64,000 nt of DNA, taken from an uncultured Lachnospiraceae bacterium (GTDB lineage: Bacteria > Bacillota > Clostridia > Lachnospirales > Lachnospiraceae). Made by a program: the position numbers and the translations under genes. The notes beneath the pieces are model-generated. The model saw only the letters and a list, made by a program, of their open reading frames with translations. It did no database searches and was not told the DNA's origin. This document shows positions 62,499-64,000 of this stretch, one piece after another (the stretch's first letter is position 1; every line of letters begins with the position of its first letter). The stretch spans positions 18,268 to 82,267 of the forward strand of contig CANQCY010000006.1 of NCBI GenBank assembly GCA_947591245.1. The letters run 5' to 3'.

Positions 62499-63524
62499 TT
62501 ACATTCCGGCGTCGATCGCCGCTCCTTTAATATCATCCTGTAAAAGCTTCATCTCCTCAAGCATCTGCTCGATTTCCTTATCCGCCTTTGTTTTTCCGGC
62601 GGCGTCCGGATTATTATAGGAATATATTTCATCCATCTCCGATGCGCTCGGCAGCTCATTTCCGGCAGATTCCGCCGCCTCCTTCGCGTCCTCAATCCAT
62701 GCTTCCATCTGAGCTTCCTGCTCTTTCCTTTTGGCCTCTTTCTCCTCTTCCTCTTCTTTCTTTTCTGCAATCTTCTCCGCTTTTTCCTTCTCTTCCGCGA
62801 TCTTCTCCTCAATATGCTTCTTGCCCTCATTCATAAGATCAGCATAAATCTCTTTATTTGCCTGCATGATGATTTCCTCCGCATCACTCTGGGCTTTCAG
62901 CATCGGATCAGATTTCAGCCGTTCAAGCTTCGTGTCACGCAATGAACTCCGGATGCTTTTTTCTCCCTGTTCGCCACTCTTAATCTGATTCTGAAGGTAT
63001 TCCTCTTTGTCATCCAGCTCAAGCATATCTTTCTCATAACCGGTTAGCCCTTCTTCATAGATCTCCCTTAACCGCTTTTCTTCCGCATCGTTCAAGCAGA
63101 CTCCCGATGTCAGATCTTTCGCCTTCTTTTCTTTTCTCAAAAGCTCAAGATCCTCAACCTCCCGGCCGTCCCCTTCAATTCCATAATTCTCTGCCAGCTC
63201 ATTGCGAGCCGCCGCAATCTCTCCCGCTTCTTTTCGTTGCTCCGCTGTTTGCTTCTGAAGCTCGTCTGCGCGGTCAGCCATTCCCTGTATGCTCTGATCT
63301 AATTCACGATCAGCCGCAAACGTATCCTGCAAAATTTTCATTGCCTTTTTTTGAGCCTGCTGGCGCTTCATCTGAATACTATCCGGGCGAACGCCGATGT
63401 TCCCCGCATAAATTGTATTCCTCTTTCCGCTATATTCTTTTTCCGCCCCACGCCCTGCAGCCGCACGCTCGTTTGTTGCAAACATGCTATTTGCATTTTT
63501 CCCAGCATGTATAATCAATGACAT
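62499..63524 (-). CDS. Coiled-coil protein, unknown
   Basis: 341 residues from the ATG at 63524 (GGAAGG upstream; an ATG two codons earlier is also possible). After a short N-terminus (M-S-L-I-I-H-A-G-K-N-A-N-S-M-F) the protein is nearly all charged helix, with long coiled-coil stretches and a Glu/Lys-rich block at about 240-275. No signal peptide, no membrane helix, no domain I recognise. It lies just downstream of a candidate sigma-28 promoter and upstream of the FliD-like gene, so an export, basal-body or regulatory role in motility is a guess from context. It is bracketed by the 24-bp inverted repeat. Confidence 0.75.
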   Translation of the reverse strand: MSLIIHAGKNANSMFATNERAAAGRGAEKEYSGKRNTIYAGNIGVRPDSIQMKRQQAQKKAMKILQDTFAADRELDQSIQGMADRADELQKQTAEQRKEAGEIAAARNELAENYGIEGDGREVEDLELLRKEKKAKDLTSGVCLNDAEEKRLREIYEEGLTGYEKDMLELDDKEEYLQNQIKSGEQGEKSIRSSLRDTKLERLKSDPMLKAQSDAEEIIMQANKEIYADLMNEGKKHIEEKIAEEKEKAEKIAEKKEEEEEKEAKRKEQEAQMEAWIEDAKEAAESAGNELPSASEMDEIYSYNNPDAAGKTKADKEIEQMLEEMKLLQDDIKGAAIDAGM

Positions 63525-63627
63525 ATTCATCACCCTTCCTCTCTCATTACAATTGATTTCTTATTATAAAAATGCCCGGGAATAAGCTTTATGTCTTCCT
63601 TAAAAGCCAAATACCCCGCAGCAATTA

Positions 63628-63651
63628 TGACCTTTTGACCCTGGTATCATC
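63628..63651 (-). repeat. 24-bp inverted repeat, right copy
   Basis: Plus strand begins ATGACCTTTTGACCC; perfect inverse of 62467-62490. It covers the likely first bases of the transcript from the promoter at 63659-63686. Confidence 0.95.
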
Positions 63652-63658
63652 ATATTAT

Positions 63659-63686
63659 ATATCGGATAACATGCGTAAATGATTTA
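63659..63686 (-). promoter_or_regulatory. Candidate sigma-28 promoter of the coiled-coil/FliD-like pair
   Basis: Minus strand TAAATCAT (63686-63679), 12 bases, TCCGATAT (63666-63659). The -10 half is identical to that of the flagellin promoter; the spacer is one base longer than ideal. Confidence 0.5.
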
Positions 63687-63699
63687 TAGCATTAACAAT

Positions 63700-63944
63700 A
63701 TTTTTTTACTCTCCCCCATAATCATAATTGCTCGGCATACGTCTGATGGCGTTGATATTCTTTCAGGCATCCCATGCGTACCGAGCGTACTATTGCTCTT
63801 CTCGGCAACTTTCTTGTAACTGGCGTTGGATTATCGGCCGCCGATTACTGCAGATATAACCGCCACACTGCAACCGATTTTTTCTCGCAATTTTGTTGTT
63901 ATTTGCGATTGTGCGTGCTATAACCCGAGTTTGCCACTTATAAA
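63700..63944. other. Structured intergenic region, no gene seen
   Basis: No convincing start codon plus ribosome site in any frame. Several inverted repeats: GCTCGG..TACG (63730-63741) with CGTACCGAGC (63777-63786), ATCGG/CCGAT (63833-63845), TCGCAA/TTGCGA (63885-63908). It is followed by a strong hairpin terminator. A non-coding RNA on the plus strand is possible; strand and identity are unresolved. The rest of 63525-63700 holds the repeat copy and promoter listed separately. Confidence 0.4.
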
Positions 63945-63978
63945 GCCAAAAAGGAGTCGTTTTAGACTCCTTTTTGGC
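63945..63978. terminator. Bidirectional hairpin terminator
   Basis: Perfect 14-bp arms (63945-63958, 63965-63978) with a 6-base loop; A5 on the left arm and T5 on the right arm give a terminator shape in both directions (core GGAGTC / GACTCC). Confidence 0.75.
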
Positions 63979-64000
63979 CGACAGATTCTGTTTTTTGCCG

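Noticed and set aside
60044..63630. 14-base match CCCGCAGCAATTAT at 60043 and near 63616
   Set aside because: Several 14-base matches are expected by chance in a 64-kb window.

Overview
The window reads as a chromosomal segment of a motile Gram-positive Clostridia, most like a Lachnospiraceae (Roseburia / Eubacterium rectale / Lachnospira type). The reasons are strong AGGAGG ribosome sites, Bacillus-like late flagellar gene order with fliW-csrA, a sporulation-type YyaC protein, a Bce-like two-component/ABC module, and a ribDE-BA-H riboflavin operon. No phage, transposase, integrase or CRISPR array is visible.

Layout. (1) 1-11.6 kb, minus strand: a late flagellar cluster read flgM-flgN-flgK-flgK-flgL-fliW-csrA-flaG-fliD-fliS-fliT-like-XRE regulator-flagellin (the flagellin runs off the left edge). 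Sigma-28-type promoters precede flgM and the flagellin, and the flagellin leader has a hairpin that looks like a CsrA site. (2) 11.6-17.3 kb: a type II topoisomerase A/B pair and a divergent diaminopimelate decarboxylase. (3) 17.3-30.1 kb, minus strand: ylmH, a secreted C39-like protein, dtd, ribD, ribE, an inserted glycosyltransferase-methyltransferase gene, ribBA, ribH, a small radical SAM gene, a secreted CE1-like esterase, and moxR / DUF58 / DUF4129. (4) 30.3-34.1 kb: a ZIP metal transporter, a secreted Ig-like plus DUF3237-like protein, and an intracellular GH13 glucosidase/amylase. (5) 34.2-36.0 kb: tRNA-Leu(AAG), infC-rpmI-rplT with an attenuator-like leader, and tRNA-Pro(GGG). (6) 36.1-43.5 kb: carB, DUF951, DUF2207, lemA and an unrecognised membrane protein. 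(7) 43.7-53.8 kb: yyaC, recR, ybaB, dnaX, pfk, a diguanylate cyclase, nfnB/nfnA, an Mrp-type Fe-S carrier, thiN and a TIGR00266 protein. (8) 53.9-59.9 kb: a Bce-like response regulator, kinase, ABC ATPase and permease, then an AI-2E-family permease. (9) 60-64 kb: a second secreted esterase carrying a frameshift, a FliD-like protein and a coiled-coil protein behind a possible sigma-28 promoter, and a structured intergenic region.

How the parts fit. FlgM, FliW and CsrA give two layers of flagellar control (anti-sigma-28, and flagellin-FliW-CsrA translational feedback); the leader hairpin supplies the RNA target and the 62-63.7 kb gene pair may be a further part of the regulon. The most unusual structural signals are: a 43-bp perfect direct repeat, made of the ribE 3' end, that brackets the glycosyltransferase-methyltransferase gene inside the rib operon; a 24-bp perfect inverted repeat bracketing the coiled-coil gene just downstream of its candidate promoter; and a shared lysine-rich Ig-like module on three otherwise different secreted proteins, one of which is frameshifted. 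All function calls rest on reading motifs by eye; no database search was run.
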